A DNA stretch of 64,000 nucleotides from CAVVDY01 sp963815775 (lineage in GTDB: Bacteria; Acidobacteriota; Terriglobia; Terriglobales; Acidobacteriaceae): positions 62,001 to 126,000 of the forward strand of contig CAWFIB010000027.1 in the NCBI GenBank assembly GCA_963815775.1, read 5' to 3'. Of the stretch, positions 1-9,693 are shown in pieces. The position numbers were made by a program, and so were the translations under genes. The number at the start of each line of letters is the position of its first letter. Position 1 is the first letter of the stretch. The notes below the pieces were generated by a model. That model was not told where the DNA came from, ran no database searches, and saw only the letters and a list, made by a program, of their open reading frames with translations.

Positions 1-1156
1 AGTGGGGAGCAAACTCAGATGACTCAGTGCTGCACTCCCGTGCTTCCATGATCGGATTCTCCGGTACGGCTTTCGCCGCTTCCCGAGATTCAGAAGCCTC
101 CCGGGTATTCGCGCGACGAGCCGGCAGAGAACCACTGCGGAAGGTGTCTCTACGTTGGAAGGCGAAAAAGTCAGCCGCGATGCCAGCCAGCCGGGAAATC
201 AAGCTCAGTGGCTTCATGCCAAGAAGTTTGCTGTCCTGTATCTTGACTTCCGTGCGTCGCGGCAGGTCGTTGAGGCGGTGAAAGCCGCTGACGGAATGCA
301 CCACCTCAAGTCCCGCCCCGAGGCAGCTAAAGGGAAGCACGGTAGAGTCTTCAATCACCGTGCCGCAATCGACTTCGGCGTGATGCTCCACCACGCTAGC
401 TCGGGTGATCACGGCAGAGGCGCGAATCCGGGCACGTGCTCCGATAAACGCGGGCGCAACAATGCGAGCTCTGGAATGAACTTTGGCCAAGGGATGCACC
501 CAGACCCCCGGTTTAACCTCCGTGCCCTGCGGTTGTATGGAATTCTTTTTCAAAAGGCCGTCAACCGCGAGGCGGCGCAAGTCGGATGGGTTGCGCAGCC
601 GATTGACGTAACCGGCGACGCGGAACGGCGTTTCCTGCTTGCGAAGCAGCGTCATTCTGCTGCCAAACAGGATGGCTGCATCCGTGCGTGCGGCAGCATT
701 CAAGACAAAGTGGTCAAGCCGCTTTTCTTCAGAATCAATTACGGCAGTGACGGAGCAGTGCTTATCAATGTGATGCTGGATCAACTGTTCATAATCGATC
801 TCCACATAGGCGCCGATACGAATAATCAGGACCAGGTCGGCGCCGGCCTGCAGGCATTGCTCAAAAACATTTTCAGCGACCCGCCAGAGGTCCTCGCCGC
901 TGGACTCGACCTGTTGCAGCGGCATCCGCCCGCTTGAGCGGAAGCGCGTGAAGGGCCCGTCCGCAGTTCGAAAAGTGCCAATCAAGGTTGCCCCCGAGAC
1001 ACCAGCATGCTGAAGCCGCAACAGCACGCGCTCGACAATGGGCAAACCGAGCACATCCAGGTAGGCCATGGCAACGCCGCCCAGCGTTTCATGCGCGTCG
1101 CTTCCCGAGATGGTTGTGCCGGATCCGGTGATCAGAACGATGGCCCTTACGTCCAT
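1..1156 (-). CDS. Nucleotidyltransferase-like protein with C-terminal hexapeptide-type region (partial, 3' end beyond window)
   Basis: An open frame of 385 codons starts at ATG 1156 and runs off the left edge. The N-terminus (VRAIVLITGSGTT, then VLGLPIVERVLLRLQHAGV) has the layout of sugar-phosphate nucleotidyltransferases, which begin with a G-x-G-T loop and a 'GKPLIEYVL' stretch. The usual R/K-rich pyrophosphorylase signature after GxGT is replaced by ISGSD, so catalysis is doubtful. Residues about 225-300 (PGVWVHPLAKVHSRARIVAPAF, then CGTVIEDSTVL) resemble the left-handed beta-helix of GlmU/GDP-mannose pyrophosphorylase relatives. The start overlaps the end of the upstream glycosyltransferase by 10 bp, so they are probably co-transcribed and translationally coupled. 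The likely role is in making or modifying activated sugars for a surface glycan. Any domain beyond the edge is unseen. Confidence 0.6.
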   Translation of the reverse strand, partial: MDVRAIVLITGSGTTISGSDAHETLGGVAMAYLDVLGLPIVERVLLRLQHAGVSGATLIGTFRTADGPFTRFRSSGRMPLQQVESSGEDLWRVAENVFEQCLQAGADLVLIIRIGAYVEIDYEQLIQHHIDKHCSVTAVIDSEEKRLDHFVLNAAARTDAAILFGSRMTLLRKQETPFRVAGYVNRLRNPSDLRRLAVDGLLKKNSIQPQGTEVKPGVWVHPLAKVHSRARIVAPAFIGARARIRASAVITRASVVEHHAEVDCGTVIEDSTVLPFSCLGAGLEVVHSVSGFHRLNDLPRRTEVKIQDSKLLGMKPLSLISRLAGIAADFFAFQRRDTFRSGSLPARRANTREASESREAAKAVPENPIMEARECSTESSEFAPH

Positions 1157-2397
1157 GGTTGGCACCTCGCGGTCGCGGCACGAAACATCATGGAACGGAG
1201 TGGTACCCAGGCAGGGATACACCGGAAACGGGAAATATGCTTCAGAGCAGCGGTGCGTTGTTGTACGTCAAAGATGCGCAGGTACTGCCGGACAATCTGC
1301 GGCATGGTCATGCGAAGCGCCGCAGAGAAATTTTGCGCTGCCATGTCGCGGACGCGCTGTGGATCGTTCAGGAGGGAACGCAGGTGATCTGCCAAGCTGG
1401 TTGCTTTTCCCGGTTCGTAAAAGTCGACATCTAGCCCTTCGTTCTCGGCCATCTCCCGAAAATCGCTGATATCTGCCGATAGGATAGGTACGCCGAATTC
1501 GCAGGCGAGATGGGCTACGCCGCTAGCTCCGGCGGCGGATGAATAGGGCAGTACCACAATGCTGGCCCGGCGAAAAAGATCGCCGATGTCTTTTTCGGCT
1601 ACATAGCCGGTGAATTCGATACGCGGTATATCTTTTGCTTGAGCAGCGACAGACTCGACGTAGCCGGGGGTTGCAGGATGATTGGAGCCCGCGACGATGA
1701 GTCGAATGTTCGGCATTTCCGATGCCACTTGCCGAAACGCTTCGATCAGTCCCTCCAGCCGCTTATAGGTTCCCCACTTTCCGAACGCCAGAATGCGGTG
1801 CTCCGGGTTTCCCCGGAGCCGGAAATCAGGAGCCTCCGGGCAGCCTCCCAGAATGCCGTGGGCGCGAAAGTGCACGCTCTGCCCGCGATACTTGTCAATG
1901 AGAGTGCGGCGATAGGCCGGCAACAGTACAGACACGGAGTTGGCCGCCAGCAACAGTCGTGTTGCAGCCCCCCCGGCACTGCGATACAGGCGACGAAATC
2001 TGATACCGGAGTCCGCCAGATCGACGCTGTCCATTAAGTGATGCAAAGTGACGTGGGTGTAATGTCCGCTGAGACGCAACAGGGCCGGCTGGGTCAAACC
2101 CAGGAAGGCCGGCACCGGGCGATGGCCGAAGGTCGAGAAAAGTAAGTTGAACCACACCACATCCGGCTTGATGCTGCGAATCGCCTTCCATAAGCGAGCG
2201 GGATTGGAGATGGAATCGAAACGCCAGTGGCGAATGACGTCAAAGTCGGCAAGCTCCTCCACTTCGCCGGGCAATTGGTCCGCCAGAATCGTGACGCTCA
2301 GCAAGGGATCGCGCAGGAGTTCTCGCGCCACATGGAAGCCATATTCATTCAGCCCTCGCCGGCTGGGCGGAAAAGCTGTCACCAAACAAATCTTCAT
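1147..2397 (-). CDS. Glycosyltransferase, GT4/GT1-like (GT-B fold)
   Basis: The 416-aa cytosolic protein has a typical GT-B N-terminus (MKICLVTAFPPSRRG, the 'PP..GG' loop of GT4 enzymes). Its C-terminal half has the glycosyl-transferases-group-1 pattern: ILAFGKWGTYKRLEGLIEAF, then RLIVAG, IEFTGYVAEKDIGDLFRRA, SIVVLPYSSAAGASGV and EFGVPILSADI. This is the nucleotide-sugar binding domain; the usual E-x7-E motif is only loosely present. It should transfer a sugar from a nucleotide donor to a lipid-linked or polysaccharide acceptor. It lies 14 bp after the TPR/barrel gene and overlaps the next nucleotidyltransferase-like gene by 10 bp, so the three form a minus-strand operon. The ATG follows a G-rich ribosome-binding stretch. 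Donor and acceptor cannot be told from sequence. Confidence 0.85.
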   Translation of the reverse strand: MKICLVTAFPPSRRGLNEYGFHVARELLRDPLLSVTILADQLPGEVEELADFDVIRHWRFDSISNPARLWKAIRSIKPDVVWFNLLFSTFGHRPVPAFLGLTQPALLRLSGHYTHVTLHHLMDSVDLADSGIRFRRLYRSAGGAATRLLLAANSVSVLLPAYRRTLIDKYRGQSVHFRAHGILGGCPEAPDFRLRGNPEHRILAFGKWGTYKRLEGLIEAFRQVASEMPNIRLIVAGSNHPATPGYVESVAAQAKDIPRIEFTGYVAEKDIGDLFRRASIVVLPYSSAAGASGVAHLACEFGVPILSADISDFREMAENEGLDVDFYEPGKATSLADHLRSLLNDPQRVRDMAAQNFSAALRMTMPQIVRQYLRIFDVQQRTAALKHISRFRCIPAWVPLRSMMFRAATARCQPWT

Positions 2398-2411
2398 GTA
2401 CCCCCCTGACT

Positions 2412-5400
2412 CTAGAAAATCGACAGCCGAAAAACCGGACGAATCAGAGTGCCAGTCGTGGCCGTTCCGGTAAAAGATGGGAATTGTTCTACCTGAATCC
2501 CCACAGACAACTGCAGCGGGTACGTGATATTGAATTCTCCTTTCGCATCGTCGAACCGCCGGTGTATTGGTCTCACATAAGTAATGAACAAACTGCTATA
2601 GGTGTTGTCGTACTCGTGAAGGGTTTCTCCCCGTGTGTAAGCAAACTGGCCGTCAACACTCCAGGACTTGTTGACGAGATATTGGAGTGTTCCGGCTGGG
2701 CGCATAGCCTGGGCCGTGGCGTACAACGCGTCCTGGACCCGCCATGAGCGGATATATTCGCCCAACAGACTGACCGTCAGCTTTTGCCCGAACTTGCGAC
2801 GAATGCCGGCATAGGTGGAACTGGTGAAGAATTGGCGCACCAGGGGGCTAAAGGTCAGGTTTCGCCGGGTGTATCCGGTGACGAACGCGGTCTTGCCCCA
2901 TGGCCGTCCCACGGTAAAGTTGATCCCGCCACCCACATCATCGGAATTCAGTGGATACCCGGTGGCAGTGAATGGGCCGGCTTCGTGATACAGGCCTCCA
3001 TTGAACGCCAGCCAATTGCCAAACGAGCTGCTGCTGAAGTAAACGAACTGGCGGAACAGGTTCTGATTCTCGTACTGTGGTGCCTTGGTATCTCTGCGAA
3101 GGGTGAACTGTATTCCCGCATTGAAAGCCAGCGAAGCGTCCCCTATATGAACAACCGGATTCAGAGCGGTGTTGAAGTTGTAATCGAATGTGTTGTGGTT
3201 GATGATGAGCGCCTCCTGAGGCAGTGACTCCTGGCCCACGGCATTGCGAACCTGGAAAAAGCCACTGAGCACCGGAACGTTTTTGTCAAAGTGATACCGG
3301 TAGGCCGTGGTCCAGAGTGATTCCTGCTGTGAAAACGGAGGAGGCAGATCAGCATTGTTGGTTATGCCGAAAATCTGCTGGTTAAGCATGTAGATGGTGG
3401 AATCGTCGTAAAGACCGCCTGTGGTGAAGTTGGTCTGCACGCTGAGATGATCCGTAACCCGTAATCCCTCCTGTCGGGCCACTTGCAATCCTTCGAGTTG
3501 CGCAATTTCGCTGCCCCCTAGCTGATCGGCTTGCGAGAGCGCCAACATCGCATTCCAGGTCTGATGACGTTGCCGATATATCTCACTCTGCGCGAGCAGA
3601 TAATTGAAGTTCTGATTGGCAGTAGGATCCGCTCCCAGTTCGGCCAGCGTCTGATCCGCCTCCCTGGTCTTGCCCTGTGCCAGATAAGTATTGGCCAGAC
3701 CGATGGCAACGATATCCGGCGACGCGCCACCCTCCTGGGCCTTCTGGAAATAGCGAGTGGCAAGATCGAAGTCATGCATGGCGAGCAGAAGGTTTGCCGC
3801 CTCGATCAGGTTTTCGGCAGTGACCGGAGGGGCTTCGCCAATGCGGCTCTCGGCAAACGCCAGGCCGATTTGCTGCTTGGCATCGTCATATTGGCCCTTG
3901 CTCACCATGAGCCGCGCAATGGCCATCCGGGCGTCGACCCGATTCGCGTCCGGCGCAGTAAGGGCGCGTGAGAACCGATCCATGGCGCCTTTGTCGTCCC
4001 CCAAAATCAGTAAGGCATCGCCGGTGTCGAGCAGAACCTCTGATTTGTCCCCACCCAATTTGTCGGCGGCCTGCACGTAGCGCAGGGTGTCGTCACGGTT
4101 TCCCATCTGCGCATAGGCGTGGGCCATGCGGGCATAAATGGCCGGGTCGTCGGAGGACAGACGCAATGCCGCATTCAGTTCGTCAATGGACTGCTGATAA
4201 CTTCGAGTGGCATAGAGCGTGTCGGCCAGCGCCAGGTGCAGCTCCAGATCATTGGGCGCGAACCGCAGGGCTGCACGATACTCCTTCTCGGCGCTGGCGA
4301 GCAGACGTTGCTGGCGGTAAGCTGAGGCGAGGGCGAGATGGGTCGCCCCGGATTCGCCCATCAACTGCTGGGCGCGGCTCGCCTGGCTGAGAGCGTCCTG
4401 CGGGCGGTGTAACTGCAAATCGCTGAAAGCCAGCCCGAGATGCGCAATGCCATCCTTGGGGGCCATCTTCAGAGCAGTTTCAAAATCCTGAGTAGCCTGC
4501 TGCGGACGGCGAGTGTCATTGAGGACATATCCCCGGTCGACATAGGCTTCCACAATCTTGTCATCGCGCTCGATGGCTTGCGAATAATCAGCCACCGCCT
4601 GGTCGAGCATTCCCTTCTGCTTATGCACGTGCCCAGCAATCAGCGGAAAGTTCGGCTCGTTGGGCAGGATGGGCGCATATTTCTCGGCGACCGCCAGAGC
4701 TTCATCGTAGCGGCCGAGGTTGTAGAGGTCGTACGCCAGATATACCGATGCATTTCGGTCTTTAGGGAGCGCCTGCAACACCTTGTAGTTCAACTCTGCC
4801 GACTGCTTGAAGTCGCCCTTGTGCAGCAGGTAGCGCGCGCGCTCGCGCATGACGCGGGGGTCGTTGGCTGCATTGCCCTGGGCGCGATTCACCCATTCGC
4901 CGGAGAGATCAATCTGCTGCGCGGCCAGGGCGGCATTGGCGGCATTGGCGATGATTGTCGGGTTTTGTGGCGCCAGCTTGAATGCCTTCTCATAATTCGC
5001 ATCTGCCAGTTCGAACTCATGCGTCTGGGTATACAAATCGCCCAGCGCCAGGTAAGGAACATAATCGCCGGGGTAGGCTTTTGCCAGCCGATTGAAGTAA
5101 TCCGCGGACATCTTGGGATTGTTTGCCTCGCGCGAGAGGTAACCCATAGCTTCCAGGGCATTACGGTTCGTTGGATCGTTGCCCAGCACTTCGCCATAGA
5201 TCCGGCTTGACTGATCGCGGTGGCCCTCCTGCCACAGCAGATGCGCATATTGCAGCTTGATGTTGGTGTTCTCAGGATCGAGCTTGCGGGCTTCGAGCAG
5301 GTCGGCCTCCGCACCCGTAAAGTCATTGGCGGACGCCTTTAAGGCAGCCCGAACTCGCAGGAACTCAGCTTTCGTGGGGCCCTGTATGTCGAGCTTTTTC

Positions 5401-6608
5401 ATCTCTTGCGCGGCGCCGGCAATCTGCTGCTGCGCCGCCGAACTGTTGCCGCTCTCGCGGTAGAGGTCAGCCAGATTCAACCGCAGTTGAATCGGATAGA
5501 GCGGCCCTTCCGGCGCGCCTCCAGCCGGCAGCGCCGCGAGGGCGGCGTTGTATTCGGCAATGGCATCGTCCGGGTGGTTTTCCGTCTTGGCCAGCAGGGC
5601 GCGAATCGCATGCACGCGATAGTAATCGCGATTGATAGCTGCAGCGTGGGCGAGATACGTCTTTGCCTTATCGATGTTGCCGAGTTGCAATTGGGTTTGC
5701 GACGCACTGAGCTGGTACCCGATTTCGCCGGGCTGTTCATCGGCGGCCCGAGCGTAAGCGTGCGCAGCCTGCTGCTTGTCTCCCTGTAGTTCGTAGGTGT
5801 ATCCCAAATCGGCGAGTACGGAAGGCGTCATGCGGGGCGCCGCCTTGAGCGCCGCAATCGCTGCGGGATAGTCCTGTTCCTGGCGATAGTAGTTGGCGGC
5901 AGCCTGAAAAATCTCGACATTGCCCGGCGCGTGCTTTTTGGCTGCGTCCAGCATCTGTTTGGCGCGTTCCGGCTGCTTCAATTTGAGGTAGGCGACCGCC
6001 AGCATCAGTTCGGCATGCGCGTTAGGTTGCTGCGCCTCCGCCCGTTGCAGCAGATCGATTCCTTCCTGGGTATCACCGGTCCGCATGTAGAGCTCGCCCG
6101 CAATCAGCACATCGTTAGTGCGGCCGGGATGGGCGCGCAACACCTGCGACAGGAGGTGCTTGGCATCGTCGCTGCGTCCCATCCGGATGTAGGTCTGCGC
6201 CAGTCCGCTCAGGCCGTCGGGATTTCCGGGTGCGACCTGCAGGCCGTGCTGATAAGCCTCAACCGAAGCCTGGTAGCGCCCCGCCAGGCGCGAGGTGTAG
6301 CCGAGCAGAAACCAGAGCTTGTTGTCCTGGGGAGCAGCCTTCACCGCGCGTTGCGCGTAGTCCGCAGCCGCGCCGGGATTTCCGTGGCGCAGCGCATCGT
6401 CCGCAGCCCGCGCCAGCCGTCCTACTTCAATGCTGCTGCCCCAGCCAATTCCGGTTTCGTCCGGGGCCGTCACCGCCTGCCCGTCTTTCTGGTGTTTGGC
6501 CTGCGGAGGCGTGGCGGGGGCCTGGCCGTTGACCTCGAAGGTCTGCGCCTGGAGCGCAGCCGCGATGCACAGAGAACAAAGAATCAGAAGCAAGCAGATA
6601 ATTTTCAC
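2412..6608 (-). CDS. Large TPR protein with C-terminal outer-membrane beta-barrel (BcsC/PgaA-like layout)
   Basis: With the GTG start at 6608 the product is about 1398 aa and opens with a clean signal peptide (MKIICLLLILCSLCIAAALQA). An ATG at 6761 in the same frame would put about 50 charged residues before the signal, so 6608 is preferred. Residues about 60-1020 are a long run of TPR units (for example LWFLLGYTSRLAGRYQASVEA, AIARLMVSKGQYDDAKQQI). The last ~380 residues alternate polar and hydrophobic residues, are rich in Y/F/N, and end in Phe (RLSIF), as outer-membrane barrels do. This is the layout of BcsC, PgaA and AlgK/AlgE-type exporters, where periplasmic TPRs guide a polymer to a barrel pore. 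With the downstream glycosyltransferase it suggests export of a surface glycan. No synthase lies in the window, so the polymer is unknown. Confidence 0.75.
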   Translation of the reverse strand: MKIICLLLILCSLCIAAALQAQTFEVNGQAPATPPQAKHQKDGQAVTAPDETGIGWGSSIEVGRLARAADDALRHGNPGAAADYAQRAVKAAPQDNKLWFLLGYTSRLAGRYQASVEAYQHGLQVAPGNPDGLSGLAQTYIRMGRSDDAKHLLSQVLRAHPGRTNDVLIAGELYMRTGDTQEGIDLLQRAEAQQPNAHAELMLAVAYLKLKQPERAKQMLDAAKKHAPGNVEIFQAAANYYRQEQDYPAAIAALKAAPRMTPSVLADLGYTYELQGDKQQAAHAYARAADEQPGEIGYQLSASQTQLQLGNIDKAKTYLAHAAAINRDYYRVHAIRALLAKTENHPDDAIAEYNAALAALPAGGAPEGPLYPIQLRLNLADLYRESGNSSAAQQQIAGAAQEMKKLDIQGPTKAEFLRVRAALKASANDFTGAEADLLEARKLDPENTNIKLQYAHLLWQEGHRDQSSRIYGEVLGNDPTNRNALEAMGYLSREANNPKMSADYFNRLAKAYPGDYVPYLALGDLYTQTHEFELADANYEKAFKLAPQNPTIIANAANAALAAQQIDLSGEWVNRAQGNAANDPRVMRERARYLLHKGDFKQSAELNYKVLQALPKDRNASVYLAYDLYNLGRYDEALAVAEKYAPILPNEPNFPLIAGHVHKQKGMLDQAVADYSQAIERDDKIVEAYVDRGYVLNDTRRPQQATQDFETALKMAPKDGIAHLGLAFSDLQLHRPQDALSQASRAQQLMGESGATHLALASAYRQQRLLASAEKEYRAALRFAPNDLELHLALADTLYATRSYQQSIDELNAALRLSSDDPAIYARMAHAYAQMGNRDDTLRYVQAADKLGGDKSEVLLDTGDALLILGDDKGAMDRFSRALTAPDANRVDARMAIARLMVSKGQYDDAKQQIGLAFAESRIGEAPPVTAENLIEAANLLLAMHDFDLATRYFQKAQEGGASPDIVAIGLANTYLAQGKTREADQTLAELGADPTANQNFNYLLAQSEIYRQRHQTWNAMLALSQADQLGGSEIAQLEGLQVARQEGLRVTDHLSVQTNFTTGGLYDDSTIYMLNQQIFGITNNADLPPPFSQQESLWTTAYRYHFDKNVPVLSGFFQVRNAVGQESLPQEALIINHNTFDYNFNTALNPVVHIGDASLAFNAGIQFTLRRDTKAPQYENQNLFRQFVYFSSSSFGNWLAFNGGLYHEAGPFTATGYPLNSDDVGGGINFTVGRPWGKTAFVTGYTRRNLTFSPLVRQFFTSSTYAGIRRKFGQKLTVSLLGEYIRSWRVQDALYATAQAMRPAGTLQYLVNKSWSVDGQFAYTRGETLHEYDNTYSSLFITYVRPIHRRFDDAKGEFNITYPLQLSVGIQVEQFPSFTGTATTGTLIRPVFRLSIF

Positions 6609-6794
6609 GTTTGACACTTTGCTGGTGCGGGGGCCGTAAGAGCTCCGCTCAAAGCTGCATCTCAGGTGAGTGCGATGCGTTTTGCGAGGCTGAAGTTTTC
6701 TGACTGCTGAAACCAGCGCCGCCAAACTTTCTGCCTCTGCTTTTTTTGGGGGCTGCGGCAACCTTTACGGCGCGTGTGGAATCGCAGGTGAGGA
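6609..6794. promoter_or_regulatory. Divergent intergenic region between the TPR/barrel gene and the membrane-protein operon
   Basis: The 186 bp separate two divergent transcription units and must hold both promoters if 6608 is the true start of the barrel gene. I see a T-run near 6739-6746 and a purine-rich AGGTGAGGA just before the ATG at 6795 that can serve as ribosome-binding site. No operator or convincing -35/-10 pair can be assigned by eye. Confidence 0.35.
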
Positions 6795-8597
6795 ATGCAT
6801 CTGGCAACGGTTAAGAGCGAAGTTAGTTGCGTCCGCGAGTCGCCGGCATTTGCATCGCGCGCGATTCCCCTTTCCATGATCTTGCTGATCGCCCTGGCCG
6901 CACATGGACCACTGCTGCTGATGCAGTTGCCCAGCGGCTCCTACGATGCCAACACGCATATCTTCTTCGCCGCACATTACGCGCATAGCTGGTTCAATCC
7001 GTGGAATGCGAAATGGTTCGGCGGATTTTCGCAGACCACATATCCGCCGCTGACCCACCAGTGGATCGCGCTGTTCTCGCACATCATGGGCCTGAACATG
7101 GCTTACATGTTTGTGCAGTTGATCGCCATCCTGCTGCTGCCCATCGGCGTGTACCGTTACGCTGCGCTGTGGGTCGATAAGGTTTCCGCCAGCTACGCCG
7201 CACTGGGCTCTGTCTTCCTGGGTTCGCTGGCCACGCTGGTATATCAGTCAGGGCAATTACCCACCACAGCTGCGGCGGCCCTGCTGCTGAACGCGCTGCC
7301 TTTTTTCTATGTCTGGCTGCGGCGTGGGCGATTCACTGCGTTACTCAAGGGAGTAGCCATCGGCTGGGCCGCAGCGGCGGCGCACCATGTCACGCTGCTG
7401 TTCGGCGCAATCTTCTTCGCGATTCCGGTTTTCGTGCTGGCTCTGCTTGATCGCAATCGCGAGGAGGTGCCCGACGAGGAACCAGCATCTGCCGGAGGCG
7501 TCATTGCGCGGGCCCTGCTGTTCGCAGTGATCTCCATCGCCGGCATCGCAGTCGTGCTATGGCCCTACTGGGTCGCCCTGCTGAAGAACCCGATTAACCA
7601 AATGCCCATTCCGCACGGCTCGCGGGATAACTACATTCTAAAACCGATCAGCGGAATCAACTTCTGGATCATTCCCATGGGCGCCATGATCCTGGCTATT
7701 CCTTTTATCGTGATGCGGGGCGCAGCGGAGCTAAGGTTGCGGCCGCTGCTCATCGGCTGGTATGTGACCGCGATCCTGGGACTGGGAGGCACGACGCCAG
7801 CCGGCAAACTGCTGCTGGGCCGCGCGTACCAGGTGCTCACTTTTGAGCGCTTCACGTTTTGGGCAACCCTCATGGCCATGCCCTTTGTCGGTCTGCTGGC
7901 CTATGAATTGATCCAGCGCTTCCGCCTAAAGGCCGCAGTTGGCCTGGCCATCGCCGCCGTGCTGACCATGTCGTCGGCGGTCGCCTGGATCACGATTCGC
8001 CCCATCTCTAGCTCACCCTTCAGGGTTGACCAGGTGATTGCCTTCCTCAATCGCGACGAGCACGCCAAGTTTCGCTACCTGACGTTGGGCTTCGGCAGCC
8101 AATTCGCCAAGGTCTCTACGTATGCCAAAGCCGGCAGCGTGGACGGCGATTACAACTCCGCCCGCCTGCTGCCGGAAATGACAAAATACGGCTCCGGCCA
8201 GCTCTACAACTCGAAATACTATGGGCTGGCGGGAATGGATTCCCTGCGTGCGATGCTGCATCACGCCAATCGATATGGTCTCAAGTATGTATTCGTTCGC
8301 GACCGTTACTATGAGCCTCTGCTGGCATTCGCCGGATGGCGAAAGGCCGAGACCTACGACAACGGCAATGTAACGCTGTGGAGCAAAGAGGACGTGCCTC
8401 CAGCCAGGAAGCTTGACTTTGCTGCCTTTATGCCGACACCCCTGGAAGGACTGATGTGGGGAATCCTTCCCATCGGCAGCAGCATTCTTGCTCTCCTGCT
8501 GGTACTGCTGCTGCCGGAAGAGCGCCGGTCTGGGAAGGCGCTTGAATTTCCTGTTCAGGTGGGCGGTCAGACCCTTCTGGTGCGGGAGGCTGAGTAG
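6795..8597 (+). CDS. Multi-spanning membrane protein, PTPS-related/GT39-like
   Basis: The 600-aa integral membrane protein has about 11-13 hydrophobic segments and a soluble tail. The first extracytoplasmic loop has the pattern of 'PTPS-related' and PMT/GT39-like membrane glycosyltransferases: SGSYDANTHIFFAAHYAHSW, WNAKWFGGFSQTTYPPLTHQ, with acidic and aromatic residues after TM1. Such proteins use polyprenyl-linked sugars in the periplasm or are orphan relatives. The C-terminal ~150 residues (about 410-560) form an extracytoplasmic domain before a last TM near 555-575. It heads a tight plus-strand set: its TAG shares one base with the GTG start of the next gene, and three exported proteins follow. 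The role is inferred as envelope glycan or protein modification; the substrate is unknown. Confidence 0.6.
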   Translation: MHLATVKSEVSCVRESPAFASRAIPLSMILLIALAAHGPLLLMQLPSGSYDANTHIFFAAHYAHSWFNPWNAKWFGGFSQTTYPPLTHQWIALFSHIMGLNMAYMFVQLIAILLLPIGVYRYAALWVDKVSASYAALGSVFLGSLATLVYQSGQLPTTAAAALLLNALPFFYVWLRRGRFTALLKGVAIGWAAAAAHHVTLLFGAIFFAIPVFVLALLDRNREEVPDEEPASAGGVIARALLFAVISIAGIAVVLWPYWVALLKNPINQMPIPHGSRDNYILKPISGINFWIIPMGAMILAIPFIVMRGAAELRLRPLLIGWYVTAILGLGGTTPAGKLLLGRAYQVLTFERFTFWATLMAMPFVGLLAYELIQRFRLKAAVGLAIAAVLTMSSAVAWITIRPISSSPFRVDQVIAFLNRDEHAKFRYLTLGFGSQFAKVSTYAKAGSVDGDYNSARLLPEMTKYGSGQLYNSKYYGLAGMDSLRAMLHHANRYGLKYVFVRDRYYEPLLAFAGWRKAETYDNGNVTLWSKEDVPPARKLDFAAFMPTPLEGLMWGILPIGSSILALLLVLLLPEERRSGKALEFPVQVGGQTLLVREAE

Positions 8598-9691
8598 TGA
8601 AGCGCATTTTGCCCATCGTGCTTCTTGTCCTGACCGCAGTGTTGATTGCCATGGCCACCATTCACCGGGGCGATATGTCTTCTGCAAAGTCGCCCGACGG
8701 CGCGGTGCTGGCCCTCTTTCAACATGTGCAAGCGCGCGACTACAACGGAGCTTATTCCTACGTAGCCAACCAGCGCGACGTGGACAAGCCGGCCTTTGTC
8801 GGGGACCTGACTGGACGAGATGGCAGCCTGCGGACCTATTCCACTCTGGAAAATGCGGACACCAAAACTCTGCATGCCAATGACGATCAGGCACTGGTCC
8901 GGGCGACGTTGCAATATGCAACCGCCGTTGGCTCCATCTATGACACGCTCGACCTGAAGGTAGTCGAAGGGGACGGGCGGTGGAAAGTAGTCTGGCCGGA
9001 AACGAAGAAAACTGAAGTTCCGCCTCAGGTGATAAAGGAAAACTACCTGCGTTGGGATGTCATTACCCGTGGTCTTGATGATGACTGGGGTGCGCAGAAT
9101 GTTGAAGCGCCGCGGGTACGTATCGTTTCCATGAATGCCATCCCACGGATAAACAACACCGTGATTGTGGGCGAGATCGAGAACGAAGACACCGTCCCAG
9201 CCTTTGTCTCCGTGGGCGCCGTCCTGGTGGGCCAGGACGGCCAGGTCCTGGGTGAAGAGACCAGCTTCGACAAGATTTCGCACACCTTGTTGCCCAAGGA
9301 GATATCGCCGTTCCGTATCGACTTCGCTAATATTCCGCTCTCCAAAGTGAAAACGGTGCGCATGCAGCCGAGCTCGCTGCTGGTGCCCGCTTCGGCAGAC
9401 CCGGTAATCGGCGTTCTGCATCAGCAGCTGACAACCGATGCTCGCGGGCGCCACGTGCTGGAAGGCGATCTGGTCAATGACAGTGGGGCGACAGTGAATA
9501 TCCCGCATGTACTGGCCACCTACTATGACGGCGCCGGCAAGGTGATCTGGGTTTCCGATGATTATGTTGAGCAGGCGCTGCTCCCGCAGACGCCGGTGCC
9601 CTTTGCGGTTGAGCTCCCGCCGGACCTGGCGTCGAAAGTGCAAAGCTACCGTGTCACCGTTAATCAATACATGCTGAACGCTGAGGAATAG
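8597..9691 (+). CDS. Exported/anchored protein with NTF2-like and two FxLYD-like beta domains
   Basis: The 364-aa protein starts at a GTG that shares one base with the upstream stop. Residues 1-22 are a signal peptide or anchor (KRILPIVLLVLTAVLIAMATI). Residues about 33-150 (SPDGAVLALFQHVQARDYNGAYSYV, ending RWKVVW) look like an NTF2-like/SnoaL fold. Two beta-rich segments follow, about 170-255 and 275-364, each with the 'V-G-x-(I/V)-x-N-x-(G/D)' and 'LLPxxxxPF' patterns of FxLYD domains (VGEIENEDTVPAF, LLPKEISPF; LEGDLVNDSGATV, LLPQTPVPF). No catalytic residues are apparent. It probably works in the periplasm with the flanking membrane and exported proteins. Confidence 0.55.
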   Translation: MKRILPIVLLVLTAVLIAMATIHRGDMSSAKSPDGAVLALFQHVQARDYNGAYSYVANQRDVDKPAFVGDLTGRDGSLRTYSTLENADTKTLHANDDQALVRATLQYATAVGSIYDTLDLKVVEGDGRWKVVWPETKKTEVPPQVIKENYLRWDVITRGLDDDWGAQNVEAPRVRIVSMNAIPRINNTVIVGEIENEDTVPAFVSVGAVLVGQDGQVLGEETSFDKISHTLLPKEISPFRIDFANIPLSKVKTVRMQPSSLLVPASADPVIGVLHQQLTTDARGRHVLEGDLVNDSGATVNIPHVLATYYDGAGKVIWVSDDYVEQALLPQTPVPFAVELPPDLASKVQSYRVTVNQYMLNAEE

Positions 9692-9693
9692 AG

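Noticed and set aside
155..937. 260-codon plus-strand open frame at the left edge
   Set aside because: It is antisense to the 385-codon minus-strand nucleotidyltransferase-like frame, which has protein-like motifs and a start coupled to the glycosyltransferase.
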